DNA of 64,000 nt from an uncultured Marinomonas sp. (GCA_947493575.1 CANLRQ010000011.1:27630-91629), one strand, 5' to 3'. Counted from the first letter of the stretch, positions 25,958 through 35,940 are shown. Notes: generated from the letters alone by a model not told the origin. Numbers and translations: made by a program.

Positions 25958-26698
25958 TTAGTTTGTCAGCGTTCTAGAAAAGAGAGCAACGGCAAGGCGG
26001 TAGCATTCTAGGGCCAGTGCAGGGTCATAACGATCTCCTCCATCTCTCATAAAGGCATGTTGTGCATTAAACTCATGCCATGAGAAGTTACGCTCTGTAT
26101 CGATTAGCTCTTGATAGATTTTTTGTCGGCCAGAAGTAGGAACATGAGGATCTTGTTTGCCCCAAACACAAACGATTTCACCTTGAATGTCCTTCGTTCT
26201 ACTGAAAGAGTCATTGCCATCTTTACAAGGCAGCGTATTAGAGTGGATATCAGTGGCGTATAAACAAAATGCGGACTTAATAATTGGATTGAGTGCTGCA
26301 CGGTACGCTAAATGGCCACCAATACAGACACCCATGGCCCCAAATTGACCATTGCAATAACCTTGTTTCTCAAAGTAATCAATAATACTTTGAGTGTCAG
26401 AGTCGTGAGCCTCTAGTGTTTTGGCAAATTTGTCTGCATTGCCTTTGTCTTTACCTTCATCATCATAACCGAGTACTGTACCGATAGGGTTAAGCTCGTG
26501 AAATACCTCTGGTACCACCACCACAAAACCATGGCCTGCCATAATACTTGCAGTACGACTGATAGGTGCTGTTATTTGAAAAATTTCAGAGTAGAAAATA
26601 ATGCAAGGGTAATTCCCTTCCGCTTGAGGACGATATACCGAGCAGCGCATTAACCCCGTTGGCGTATTTAAATCATTATAATGTTGTTGAATAATCAT
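25958..26698 (-). CDS. dienelactone hydrolase family protein
   Basis: This 246-residue alpha/beta hydrolase has a cysteine nucleophile in GAMGVCIGGHLAYRAAL (near residue 124), a candidate Asp in VWGKQDPHVP and a His in NAQHAFMRDGGDRYDP, the Cys-Asp-His triad of dienelactone hydrolases. The start MIIQQHYNDLNTPTGLMRCSVYRPQ is typical. Substrate unknown; members act on lactones and other activated esters. It stands alone, downstream of the ABC transporter genes on the same strand. Confidence 0.88.
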   Translation of the reverse strand: MIIQQHYNDLNTPTGLMRCSVYRPQAEGNYPCIIFYSEIFQITAPISRTASIMAGHGFVVVVPEVFHELNPIGTVLGYDDEGKDKGNADKFAKTLEAHDSDTQSIIDYFEKQGYCNGQFGAMGVCIGGHLAYRAALNPIIKSAFCLYATDIHSNTLPCKDGNDSFSRTKDIQGEIVCVWGKQDPHVPTSGRQKIYQELIDTERNFSWHEFNAQHAFMRDGGDRYDPALALECYRLAVALFSRTLTN

Positions 26699-26816
26699 AA
26701 AAACCTTATTTGAAATAACAGCGATAAAATTGAATTAAACGCTAGATCGATTTATAGGTCTAATAGTATTTTACAAAAGTGTTATTAAAAGGACTTATTT
26801 GCATCTTGGGAAGGTC

Positions 26817-27446
26817 TTAGATAGACAAATGGATAACTTTATTACCCATTGCATCGGCATCATCAGCATCGTGCGTGACCAATAAGGTAGGTAATTGAGC
26901 CGCTTGTATTTGTTCTAACACAAAGGCTCTCACACTTTCTCTCAAGGTGGCGTCTAACTTTCCAAAAGGTTCATCAAGCAAAAGGTATTCAGGTTCTGAC
27001 AACAATGTCCTTAATAAAGCGATACGGGCTTTTTGCCCCCCTGATAATAAATCTGGTAGGGAATGGGCTTTATCAGAAAGGTTAAATTCTGCCAATTTAT
27101 CTAAGGCCAGTTCTTGACGTCGTTTGCCTTTAATTGTGTCCGGTATAGCAAACATGAGGTTTTCAAGATTGGTTAGATGGGGAAATAGCAAAGCTTCTTG
27201 ATATAAAATGCCTACTTTACGCTTTTCAATAGGTAATCTACTAAGTTCTCTGTTATTTAAATGCAACTCTCCTGAAGCGTGAAATGCAGGTGATAAAGAG
27301 CCTGATAAGTAGTCCAACAAGGTAGATTTACCGCAACCACTAGGGCCCATAATACAAAGAACGTCACCAGCATCAATAGAGGCATGAAAGTTTTGGAAAA
27401 GGAATTTTTCAGCAAGTTTAATGGTGACATCTGAGAGAATTAGCAT
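26817..27446 (-). CDS. ynjD: ABC transporter ATP-binding protein (YnjD-like)
   Basis: This 209-residue ATPase has Walker A GPSGCGKSTLL, Q-loop ILYQEALLFPHLT, signature LLSGGQKARIALLRTLL, Walker B YLLLDEPFGKLD and the switch His in LLVTHDADDADAMG. It is the last gene of a three-gene run with permease and binding protein in the ynjBCD order. The permease stop lies 10 bases upstream. The transported substrate of this family has not been firmly established. Confidence 0.88.
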   Translation of the reverse strand: MLILSDVTIKLAEKFLFQNFHASIDAGDVLCIMGPSGCGKSTLLDYLSGSLSPAFHASGELHLNNRELSRLPIEKRKVGILYQEALLFPHLTNLENLMFAIPDTIKGKRRQELALDKLAEFNLSDKAHSLPDLLSGGQKARIALLRTLLSEPEYLLLDEPFGKLDATLRESVRAFVLEQIQAAQLPTLLVTHDADDADAMGNKVIHLSI

Positions 27447-27456
27447 ACAAAAATGA

Positions 27457-29163
27457 TCACTTCTTAGTTGAAAGGGTAGGAGGGAATGGTTTGCTCAAGC
27501 GAGTTTTTAGATGAATACGAATGGGTGTCCAAACTTTTGGTAACCAGATTGCAAATATAAACACGATCAAAGGAAAAATAGATTGCATAAGTGCAAGCAA
27601 GCTTACGATTTTTCTTTCGCCCGAAGAAGCAAGGGTAACTGCTTCTGTAGTTAGTGTGCTGATTAGTCCATTACCTGCAACAAGGGTAGGTAAGTATTGC
27701 GCAATACTGACAGAAAAACCAATAGCAAAAGCACTAAAAATAGGTGCTTTTAACATAGCTAGCTTAATCTGGAAAAAGGATCTAATGGGCTTTTGAGTAA
27801 GTGCGCAAGCCTGAATAAAATAGTTCTGATTGTAGGCTAAATAAGCACCATGTAAGGTTAAATAAACGTAAGGTAATACATAAAATAAATGCAGCGTAAT
27901 AACAGCCGGAAGGTGGCCGCTAAAACCAATACGAATGAAAAAGATTTGTATGCCGAATAAGAAGCCTACCTGTGGCAATAAAATAGGAAGATAGATTAGC
28001 CGATCAAAGAAGGTGGTATTAAGTGTATTGATACGTTTGACTTCAAGCACGACAATACTGATTGCAAGGGCTAATAACGTACTGACAATTGCTACAAATA
28101 AAGTATTTCCACTCAGATCGAGTAATAAATCACCATTACGCTCAATATTTGCAAGTGACCAGCGGCTCGGGAAAATATCTGGAAAGCGCCATCTTTTGGC
28201 AAATGACCAAATAAATAAAATGATGCCGGCTAAGCTGACAAAAAACAGCAATAAGAAATACAGAGAGCCAACCCAAGGGTAAAGTTTGCTTAGAGTGGGA
28301 TGTCGAACTCCTTGAGTGCGAAACTTTTTTGCAAAGTGAGATAGGAGTCTATAGGTACATTCCCAGAGAAGGAATGTTAAGAAGACTAAGATCATTAAAA
28401 AAACGGCGCCCGATGAGGCAACAAAGCGTTCGTTTAAGTCGGCATCTTTAAACCAACGGAAAACCGTAACGGCAAAAGTAGAGGGTGTATTGGGGCCAAT
28501 AATTAATGCTAAATCTACTACGGTTAAACTAAATGCCAATACAATAAAGATAGGTAAACGAATTAAAGGATAGATAGCAGGAAGTAGAATTTTTTGCCAA
28601 ATTGCCGCTGAATGATATCCCATACTCCTGCCAATATTGAGCGATTCATTGGCTTTTATCTGTGGTAAGCAAGCTAAAATCACAAAAATGAGATAAGGGG
28701 TTTCTTTAATAACTAAGGCCAGAATGAGCGATAAGGTGTAAGGGTCTTGTACTGTGATCCAATTAGGTGGCCGTTCGAACGTGGTAAATAAACGAATTAA
28801 CCACCCACTTGGACTCAATAGAAAAAGCAGGCCAATAGCGATTGCCGCATGAGGGACAGCTAAGATAGGTGCAAGACTCTTTTGAAAAAAACGTAAAATC
28901 CAACTTTGATGAAATGCCGCTACAGCCGCAAATGCCAACATTAAGGATATGAATGTTGCAGCTAAGCCACTGACAAGAGTTAGGGTAATGCTGCTAACAA
29001 ATTCGGGTGTATTAAAGAGTGTCACCCAAGGTGTCAAAGAAAATGTATAGGCATTGATAGCAGGTAAATAATGAAAAGCAGGTGCAATAATGCCAACAAC
29101 GCCGATCAGTATAAAGGCACAAATACTCGCGACAATCGCAAAATTGACCTGCTGTAATTTCAT
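27457..29163 (-). CDS. ynjC: ABC transporter permease, two fused halves (YnjC-like)
   Basis: This 568-residue inner-membrane protein has about 12 hydrophobic helices in two homologous halves. Each half carries an EAA-type loop, for example NIGRSMGYHSAAIWQKILLPAIYPLIR near residue 175. Fused permeases of this size are typical of the Ynj/Thi/Fbp type transporters. It sits between the binding protein and the ATPase and presumably forms the channel. Confidence 0.88.
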   Translation of the reverse strand: MKLQQVNFAIVASICAFILIGVVGIIAPAFHYLPAINAYTFSLTPWVTLFNTPEFVSSITLTLVSGLAATFISLMLAFAAVAAFHQSWILRFFQKSLAPILAVPHAAIAIGLLFLLSPSGWLIRLFTTFERPPNWITVQDPYTLSLILALVIKETPYLIFVILACLPQIKANESLNIGRSMGYHSAAIWQKILLPAIYPLIRLPIFIVLAFSLTVVDLALIIGPNTPSTFAVTVFRWFKDADLNERFVASSGAVFLMILVFLTFLLWECTYRLLSHFAKKFRTQGVRHPTLSKLYPWVGSLYFLLLFFVSLAGIILFIWSFAKRWRFPDIFPSRWSLANIERNGDLLLDLSGNTLFVAIVSTLLALAISIVVLEVKRINTLNTTFFDRLIYLPILLPQVGFLFGIQIFFIRIGFSGHLPAVITLHLFYVLPYVYLTLHGAYLAYNQNYFIQACALTQKPIRSFFQIKLAMLKAPIFSAFAIGFSVSIAQYLPTLVAGNGLISTLTTEAVTLASSGERKIVSLLALMQSIFPLIVFIFAIWLPKVWTPIRIHLKTRLSKPFPPTLSTKK

Positions 29164-29192
29164 TTATATATCATACTCTTAATATTAGAAAA

Positions 29193-30383
29193 TTAGTTTG
29201 CGTAACGTAAACGCCATTCATTTTCCAATGCTTTAACCCATGATACATGAGGTTCAGGAACACTGTTGCTCAAGTTTTCAAGAGTTAATGTTGCAACGCC
29301 TCTAGGTTGTTTATCAAAAAGAGCCTGATGTTCTTTTTCCATTTTCTCATAGTTTAATACGGTTAAGTCTCCCCAAACAGTGCTGTCTTGTTTTTGTAAC
29401 TGAGCTTCAGGAGACAAGAAGTAATTGGCGACAACTTCAGCACCTGCTGTTGCAGTAGAGTTATAAGGAATGGCTAAAAAGTGAGTATTACTAATAGTGC
29501 CTTGATCAAAGATGTAAGAGCGAACACTGTCAGAGAGGTTGCCTTTACTAATTTGTACGGATGCGGCAGAAGTATCGAAACTAAATGCAACGTCAATTTC
29601 TTGATCATCTAAAAGACGGATCATTTCTTCTGAACCACTTGGGAAGGTTGTACCGCTGCGCCAAGACACTGGGTGCAACTCATTGAAGAATTCCCAAAGA
29701 GGTTGGGTTAATTGCTTAAAGTCGACCCGATCAACAGGGTTTGCTAGTACTGTTTTGTCAGCTATTAGTTCATACAGTGCTTGTTTTAAGAAAGTCGTCC
29801 CCAGAAATTGTGGTGGCTCTGGGTAGGTGACGCGACCGGGATTCTCTTTTGCATAGGCTAATAATTCGGCCATCGATTTTGGAGGGTTAGCTAATGTCTC
29901 TGTATCATGAATAAAAATGACCTGAGCTTTACCCCAAGGAGATTCCATACCCTCTACAGCTGTACCAAAATCAAGCGTTAAGCTTTTGTTTGAAGATTCA
30001 TCAATGTAACGGTAGTTTGGCAAATCATTGCTGAATGGGCCGTGTAAAAAATTATTTTCTTTTAATGAACGGAAATTCTCACCATTCAACCAAATTAAAT
30101 CAATGGAGCCGTTATTAACATTATTGGCGGCTTTTTCTGCCAGTACTCTACCAATCGCGTCAGCTGTGTCGACTAACTTCACGTGTTTGAGAGTAACTCC
30201 GTATTTCTCCTTGATATTTTTGCCTGCCCATTCAATGTAATCATTGATGTTTTCAGCTCCGCCCCAAGCGTTAAAATTTACAGTCTGTCCTTTTGCTTCA
30301 TCTAAGGTTGCTTGCCAATTGTCTGCATAGGCATAACTTAAGCCGGTTGTTATAAGGGAGAGAGTAAGCATTTTCTTAATCAT
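29193..30383 (-). CDS. ynjB: ABC transporter periplasmic substrate-binding protein (YnjB-like)
   Basis: The start is placed at MIKKMLTLSLITTGLSYAYADNW (396 residues), which gives a clean signal peptide; an ATG four codons upstream is possible. The mature part begins TLDEAKGQTVNFNAWGGAENINDYIEWAGKNIKEKYGV, characteristic of YnjB-type binding proteins, and ends with SWVKALENEWRLRYAN. It leads the ynjBCD set and is divergent from the deacylase gene at 30559. Confidence 0.88.
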   Translation of the reverse strand: MIKKMLTLSLITTGLSYAYADNWQATLDEAKGQTVNFNAWGGAENINDYIEWAGKNIKEKYGVTLKHVKLVDTADAIGRVLAEKAANNVNNGSIDLIWLNGENFRSLKENNFLHGPFSNDLPNYRYIDESSNKSLTLDFGTAVEGMESPWGKAQVIFIHDTETLANPPKSMAELLAYAKENPGRVTYPEPPQFLGTTFLKQALYELIADKTVLANPVDRVDFKQLTQPLWEFFNELHPVSWRSGTTFPSGSEEMIRLLDDQEIDVAFSFDTSAASVQISKGNLSDSVRSYIFDQGTISNTHFLAIPYNSTATAGAEVVANYFLSPEAQLQKQDSTVWGDLTVLNYEKMEKEHQALFDKQPRGVATLTLENLSNSVPEPHVSWVKALENEWRLRYAN

Positions 30384-30558
30384 ATCGAGGACCATTTTTC
30401 GTTAGAATGTGGATTCAAATAAAGTAACTTAATGTTATTTCGAGTATTATCCATAAAAAATAATACAGATATGACTTTATTTATATCAATAAGTTCCCTG
30501 TCATTGTTGAATATACTGTATCTATTTTGTAATAAATTGAAAATCTTATGAGACGAGT

Positions 30559-31704
30559 ATGCCTTATCAAATCATGACACACAATTTGCCATCCGCAACG
30601 TTTGGCACAAGTCGGCTTATAAAGGCCCATCATTTTGGCCATGTTGGTGCGCGACCTAAAATATATTTGCAAGCGGGATTGCACGCTGATGAGTGGCCCG
30701 GCTTTCTGGTACTTAATGAACTTATTAAAGTGCTTAAAAAAGCGGATGATAATGGGCAAATTGTCGGAGAAATTATCGTTGTTCCTGTGGCAAACCCAAT
30801 CGGTTTAGCGCAAAATTTCCATGGATACATTCCAGGACGGTTTGCATTTAGTGATGGTGGTGGCAACTTTAATCGTAATTGGCCAAGAATTGCGGAGAAG
30901 ATAGAGCAACAAGTCCGACATGATATTGAAAGTGACCCGCTGCGTAATGTAGAAAGAATTCGTAAACTCATTATGCAAGAAGTGATGAATTTGCCGGAAA
31001 CAACAGAACTTCAAGGGTTAAGAAAAACACTCATGCTGATGTCTATGGATGCAGATGAAGTTCTTGACCTACACTGTTCTGGAGAAGCCTGTATGCATGC
31101 GTATGTGGCACAAGAATTTGAGTCTCATTTTGAACCTTTACTTGTGCACCTAAAAGCGAAAGTGGGTCTATCTGAGCTTGAAACGGGTGCCGCGTCTTTT
31201 GATGAGGCGAATGTGGATGTATGGAGGCATCTGAAAAAAGGGTTTGCACACCTAATCCCTTGGGGGTGTCGCTCGTTAACACTAGAGCTTAGAGGTGAAA
31301 ACGACATTAATCAGGAGATGGCAAAAGATGATGCACAGAGTTTATTTGCCTACTTGATCGACCGAAACGTGGTAAATGGCAGCCCGATAACACCTCCTGA
31401 ATCTGAGCTGGAATATTTTCCATTAGATGCAATGGATTTAGTAAAAGCTCCTTGTGCAGGTATCGTGTGTTATCACAAAAATATCGGGGATCGAGTTGAA
31501 GAGGGCGAACTGATAGGAGAAGTGGTGGATCTGATGGACGATGATGTTGAAAACAGCGCCCAACCATTAATTTCTCGAACGAATGGTATTTTATTTGCTC
31601 GTTTACAACGTCGCTTGGTGATTTGTGGTGAATCTATTGCGAAAATAGCGGGCAAAGAGCATCTAGCATTTCGTGAAATAGGAAGCCTCTTTGAAGATAA
31701 GTAA
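30559..31704 (+). CDS. succinylglutamate desuccinylase/aspartoacylase (AspA/AstE) family protein
   Basis: This 381-residue zinc carboxypeptidase-like enzyme has AGLHADEWPGFLVLNEL (zinc His and Glu), GRFAFSDGGGNFNRNWP and VLDLHCSGEACMHAYVA (third zinc ligand His), in family order. The C-terminal domain (KAPCAGIVCYHKNIGDRVEEGELIGEVVD) looks like a lipoyl/biotinyl-type hammerhead, as in many AspA-like deacylases. Substrate unknown: probably N-acyl amino acid cleavage. Divergent from the ynjBCD transporter, which may carry its substrate. Confidence 0.86.
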   Translation: MPYQIMTHNLPSATFGTSRLIKAHHFGHVGARPKIYLQAGLHADEWPGFLVLNELIKVLKKADDNGQIVGEIIVVPVANPIGLAQNFHGYIPGRFAFSDGGGNFNRNWPRIAEKIEQQVRHDIESDPLRNVERIRKLIMQEVMNLPETTELQGLRKTLMLMSMDADEVLDLHCSGEACMHAYVAQEFESHFEPLLVHLKAKVGLSELETGAASFDEANVDVWRHLKKGFAHLIPWGCRSLTLELRGENDINQEMAKDDAQSLFAYLIDRNVVNGSPITPPESELEYFPLDAMDLVKAPCAGIVCYHKNIGDRVEEGELIGEVVDLMDDDVENSAQPLISRTNGILFARLQRRLVICGESIAKIAGKEHLAFREIGSLFEDK

Positions 31705-31708
31705 TCCA

Positions 31709-34048
31709 ATGCATTTTACCGAAGAGCAACAAGCGGTTATTCAGCATAATATTGACGCCCACGCCAAAGTTGTTGCTGTGGCAGGAGCAGGTAAAACCAC
31801 GACTCTGATTGCTCGTATTGAGCATTTGTTGCAACAGGGTGTATCGATTAAAAAAATCGGCGTTTTTATGTTTAATAAAAGTGCTCAAGAAGAATTTTTA
31901 CAGCGATTAACCGAGTATTTAAATCAACGGCATTATTTTCATGTGCCAGATGTCATGACATTCCACAGCTTTGGTTTAAAGTTATGTCGCCGCATGGAGC
32001 AATCGGATTTGCTGCCTAAAGCAAACTTGGTAACAGATGATTTTTCATTAGTAAAACTGATTCGAGAAGGCATGCAGCAGCTTACTAAGCAAGGTAAAAA
32101 AGTATCTGCGTTGGATGAAAAAGAGTGGCTGGAAGATGCTCTTTTATTTATCGAGCACGTAAAAGCCGCAGCGGAAGACGCCGATGCAGTTTATAAAGAG
32201 TCGGGGTTTAATTCAGATCGAGCGTTTTTTCCTGATTTATACAATGCCATAGAAAAAAATCGTCAACGTCGAAATCAACGCTTTTTTTCAGACCTAACCT
32301 TAGATCCCTTGATGGCAATTGAGCAGGATCAATTATCTGAAAGTATTTTGATTCGAGGGTTGTTACCTCATTATGACTACTTGTTAATTGATGAGTTTCA
32401 AGATATTAATCCCTGCCAATACCGATTATTAAAAAATCTGTATGCTACGAGTAAGTGGATGATTGTGGGCGATGTTCAGCAATGCATTTATGAATGGAGA
32501 GGGGCGAGTCCATCTATTATGGCGACCGAATTTGATCAAGATTTTGATCAGACCCTCGGATTAGCAGAATCGAAAAAAGCAACATCATTAGACTTGAACT
32601 CTGCCAGTTCTCTGACAGAGGTCGTTAATTATGCACTAAGCAAGAGTTTCCGTTTTGGTCATCAAATTGGTTTGATGGCATCGAATGTGATCCAGCGTAA
32701 CCGAGCTGAAAACTTGGTTATCGGTGCAGATAAAGAAACAGAATTTGCATTTGCGAGAAGTGACAAAACAGGGCAAGCATTGCTTTCAGAATTAAAATAT
32801 TGGGTGCAATCGGGGCAGTCTCTAAATGATGCGGCAGTATTGGTCCGTCTTTATAGCGATATGGTACCGATACAGTTGGCGCTTATGCATAAGCAGGTTC
32901 CTTATCATCTTCATGGGGATTCACCGCTTTTAGAGAACCGTCAAATACGCATGTTATTGGCGTATCTGGCGGTGATGGCAGACGGTTTTACCACGCCAAC
33001 TCGCTTCCATGATCTGCAAGATATCGATTATTTACTTTCTGTCCCTAGTTTGTCTCTTGCTCCTAATGAGAGACATCGCTTTTCTCAGCAGTGTCATTTG
33101 TCACCTTATTTAATCCCTCAACTTATTGAAGAATTAAGTGACCGCCACGAGGGATGGCGCAGTAAAAAACTGTTGCAGCGTTCTGACTGGTTACGCAGCT
33201 TAACCCTGTACCGATCTGATCCTGCCACTGGGTTACAGCATACTATTGAAAAATTGGGCATTTACCGTTACTTCGAAAGTACCAGCAGTAAAGAAATTCA
33301 AGCACAAGAAAAAATAGCCACCTGTGAAGCTTTTATTGCCTATGTTCGTGGTGTTGGTGGAACGGCAGATGATATTTTGGATCAATTACGTACATTGTCT
33401 TCTCAGCCATCTGAAAGCAGTCACAATACTGGAGTTCACTTAATGACGATTCACAAGTCCAAGGGGCTGGAATTTGGTCAGGTGATTATGACAGGACTGC
33501 AAGAGGGGCGTTTTCCTTATTATGAAAAAGACGTGGATGTACCTCAAATTGAGGCGGAAAGGCGACTTTTTTATGTGGGAATTACTAGGGCTAAACAACG
33601 CTTGGTTTTTTTACATCAACCAACAAAGCTAGAGCATAAAAAACTCTCGGTTGGCAGCATTCAAGAGAAAAAGAAATCAAATCTAGGTTTGTCGCGTTTT
33701 GTTTTTGAATCCTATCCACTCATAATACAAGATATGATTGTCGCAGAAACTTGTTCTGATGCTACGCTGGTGGAAGGCAGTCAGGTATTAGAATTGGATC
33801 ACCCTCAAACAATGCAAAGCTACTTGAGTGTGGCGGAATTTAAACGTTCACCCATATTTAAAAATACCATGAAAGAGGTACGAACCTTGCAAGTTGGGGA
33901 TCGTGTAAGGCATGAAAAGTTTGGTAGTGGTGTGGTACTAAATCAAGATCAAAAAGGCAGTAAAATGATTATTATTGATTTTGATGTGGAAGGAGTAAAA
34001 ACCTTTAATCCTAAGCACACACGCTTATTAAAAGAGTCAGCGGTTTAA
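31709..34048 (+). CDS. UvrD/Rep-family superfamily 1 DNA helicase
   Basis: This is a 779-residue ATP-dependent 3'-5' helicase starting at ATG 31709 (MHFTEEQQAVIQHN). Motif I is VAVAGAGKTTTLIARI, motif II LLIDEFQDINPCQ, motif III IVGDVQQCIYEWRGASP, motif V MTIHKSKGLEFGQVIMTGL, motif VI RLFYVGITRAKQRL. The C-terminal 50 residues (VGDRVRHEKFGSGVVLNQDQKGSKMIIIDFDVEGVKTF) form the Tudor-like domain of UvrD/PcrA. It is not the canonical UvrD by its insertions, so its specific repair role is open. It begins 4 bases after the deacylase gene. Confidence 0.9.
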   Translation: MHFTEEQQAVIQHNIDAHAKVVAVAGAGKTTTLIARIEHLLQQGVSIKKIGVFMFNKSAQEEFLQRLTEYLNQRHYFHVPDVMTFHSFGLKLCRRMEQSDLLPKANLVTDDFSLVKLIREGMQQLTKQGKKVSALDEKEWLEDALLFIEHVKAAAEDADAVYKESGFNSDRAFFPDLYNAIEKNRQRRNQRFFSDLTLDPLMAIEQDQLSESILIRGLLPHYDYLLIDEFQDINPCQYRLLKNLYATSKWMIVGDVQQCIYEWRGASPSIMATEFDQDFDQTLGLAESKKATSLDLNSASSLTEVVNYALSKSFRFGHQIGLMASNVIQRNRAENLVIGADKETEFAFARSDKTGQALLSELKYWVQSGQSLNDAAVLVRLYSDMVPIQLALMHKQVPYHLHGDSPLLENRQIRMLLAYLAVMADGFTTPTRFHDLQDIDYLLSVPSLSLAPNERHRFSQQCHLSPYLIPQLIEELSDRHEGWRSKKLLQRSDWLRSLTLYRSDPATGLQHTIEKLGIYRYFESTSSKEIQAQEKIATCEAFIAYVRGVGGTADDILDQLRTLSSQPSESSHNTGVHLMTIHKSKGLEFGQVIMTGLQEGRFPYYEKDVDVPQIEAERRLFYVGITRAKQRLVFLHQPTKLEHKKLSVGSIQEKKKSNLGLSRFVFESYPLIIQDMIVAETCSDATLVEGSQVLELDHPQTMQSYLSVAEFKRSPIFKNTMKEVRTLQVGDRVRHEKFGSGVVLNQDQKGSKMIIIDFDVEGVKTFNPKHTRLLKESAV

Positions 34049-34111
34049 TACATTTGTTGACGATTGTGTTATTTAAATTGAACTCATAATGAAAAACAGG
34101 GTGTATGAATA

Positions 34112-35065
34112 ATGAACTCAATTCCACTTATTGATTTTTTGTGTCTGAAATCTACCGATTCAGCACAGCGTAATGAAGAAATTAAAAAATTGGATCACGC
34201 CTGTCGTGACGTTGGCTTTTTCTATCTAACGAATACCACTATACCAAAAGAAGAATTAGAGGGTCTGCTAAAGGCGGCAAAATCCTTCTTTGCTCTTCCT
34301 CAAGCCGAGAAAGAAAGTATTGATATCAAACTCAGTAACAATCATCGTGGTTATGGGAAAATTGGTGAAGAGCAGCTAGATGAAGTGAATCAAGCTGATT
34401 GGAAAGAAACTTTTGATATGGCGTTGGATTTTCCACTAGAGCATCCTCTTAGCCAGAAATACCCTAGCATGTATGGCCCGAATCAATACCCTCAGCAAGT
34501 AGCAGTGATTGAGGCATTACAAGCCTATTACATTTCTGCTTTTGAGGTGTCGCAAGTCGTATTAACTGCCATGGCACAAGCTCTTAACTTGGAAACAGAC
34601 TTTTTCACTCGATGCTTTCAGGATCACGTGACAGTATTACGTATGATTCACTACCCGCCGCGTCCGGAAGAGGATCACAGTAATGGAGCTGGAGCTCATA
34701 CGGATTATGGTTGCATTACGCTGTTGTTACAAGATGATATTGGTGGTCTACAGGTTAAAAATGTAAGAGGGGAGTGGATGGATGCTACGCCAATCAAAAA
34801 TGCTCTGGTGGTTAATATTGGAGATCTCATGCAACGTTGGACAAATGACGAATATGTTTCAACAGCCCACCGCGTTATTTCACCTGAGAGCGGCGTTCAC
34901 CGTTATTCCTTTCCATTTTTTGTCGAGCCTGATTATGAAACCAATGTGGAGTGCATTGATTCCTGCCATTCAGCCAACCATCCAGCAAAGTACCCACCCA
35001 TTCTCAGTGGGGATTGGATCCAGTCTCGTTTTGATGCAACCTACGCCTATAGAGAGACAGAGTAA
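34112..35065 (+). CDS. 2-oxoglutarate/Fe(II) oxygenase, isopenicillin N synthase family
   Basis: This 317-residue non-haem iron oxygenase has the N-terminal DIOX domain (IPLIDFLCL ... CRDVGFFYLTNTTIP). The iron motif is H-x-D in GAHTDYGCITLLLQDDIGGLQV with the distal His in STAHRVISPESGVHRYSFPFFV, followed by the R-x-S 2-oxoglutarate contact. Substrate cannot be inferred. Its stop codon lies inside the first copy of a 12-bp direct repeat flanking a small palindromic element. Confidence 0.88.
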   Translation: MNSIPLIDFLCLKSTDSAQRNEEIKKLDHACRDVGFFYLTNTTIPKEELEGLLKAAKSFFALPQAEKESIDIKLSNNHRGYGKIGEEQLDEVNQADWKETFDMALDFPLEHPLSQKYPSMYGPNQYPQQVAVIEALQAYYISAFEVSQVVLTAMAQALNLETDFFTRCFQDHVTVLRMIHYPPRPEEDHSNGAGAHTDYGCITLLLQDDIGGLQVKNVRGEWMDATPIKNALVVNIGDLMQRWTNDEYVSTAHRVISPESGVHRYSFPFFVEPDYETNVECIDSCHSANHPAKYPPILSGDWIQSRFDATYAYRETE

Positions 35066-35173
35066 AAGCCGCATTTCTCGTATCCACGCTCTAGCGTGGT
35101 AATGCAGGCGGATGCCGTTAAGTGACAGGGGGTGAGTTCCCGCGAAGACAACCGTGGGAACCAGAGTAAAAGC
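35058..35173. repeat. two-hairpin element flanked by 12-bp direct repeats
   Basis: The 12-mer CAGAGTAAAAGC occurs at 35058-35069 and 35162-35173. The 92 bases between contain the hairpins CCACGCTCTAGCGTGG (35084-35099) and GTTCCCGCG/CGTGGGAAC (35136-35161). It lies exactly between two convergent genes, and the repeats overlap both stop codons. It resembles a REP-like or small mobile element. Confidence 0.65.
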
Positions 35174-35940
35174 TAAAACAAAGCACTGCTGTGGAAAGGC
35201 TGAGTCGGGTCTAACGTAGCGATATGCCCTTCAGGGATTAATGTCCAACCATCGCCAGATAATTCTAGCGGCTCAGAACCAACGACAATATGACGATCAA
35301 AAGATTTGCTGTAAATCGTAGGGGATTGGTGGTCACTTGAATAACGGATAACCGTTAACTTATCACCATCCGACAAGGTTGAGGCAAAGCGCAAAGGCTC
35401 AGTAATACCATTTTGCTCCATGAGCGTTTCGATCTGCTTAAGAGTACTGGTAATGGCTTTGTTCACATTAGTTTCTAAACCATTGGCAATCATTAAGAGA
35501 AAAATGATTTCTGAATCAGTGGCTCCGCGACGAAAAGAGTACAAATTCTCAGGGATGAGACGGTCCAAATGCCATCTTAATTTATCGTACTCACCAATCT
35601 GGCCGTTATGCATAAATAACCAATTTTTATAGCTAAAAGGGTGGCAATTTGTACGGTTAGTTGCGGTGCCTGTAGACGCTCTGACATGAGCAAAAAATAA
35701 ATTACTGCGAATATGATGGGCCAGATTTTTTAAGTTGCAGTCACTCCAAGCGGGCATAACTTCATGATACAAGCCCGGCTCTTCACGCGCATCGTACCAA
35801 CCAAGTCCAAAGCCATCGGCATTCACTGTCACTTCTGATTTTCTTGCACCTAAACTTTGATGTACTAAAGAGTGTTCAGGTTCATATAGTAATGTTTCTA
35901 TGTACACAGAATCACCAGTATAGGCCATCCAACGACACAT
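35173..35940 (-). CDS. class II glutamine amidotransferase (YafJ-like)
   Basis: This 255-residue protein has the Ntn nucleophile Cys2 (MCRWMAYTGDSVYIETLLYEPEHSLVHQS). It also has NADGFGLGWY, FFAHVRASTGTATNRTNCHPFSYKNWLFMHNGQIGEYDKLR and ATDSEIIFLLM, all marks of stand-alone class II amidotransferases such as YafJ. It would hydrolyse glutamine or a gamma-glutamyl compound; the partner synthetase is not in this window. Confidence 0.9.
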   Translation of the reverse strand: MCRWMAYTGDSVYIETLLYEPEHSLVHQSLGARKSEVTVNADGFGLGWYDAREEPGLYHEVMPAWSDCNLKNLAHHIRSNLFFAHVRASTGTATNRTNCHPFSYKNWLFMHNGQIGEYDKLRWHLDRLIPENLYSFRRGATDSEIIFLLMIANGLETNVNKAITSTLKQIETLMEQNGITEPLRFASTLSDGDKLTVIRYSSDHQSPTIYSKSFDRHIVVGSEPLELSGDGWTLIPEGHIATLDPTQPFHSSALF

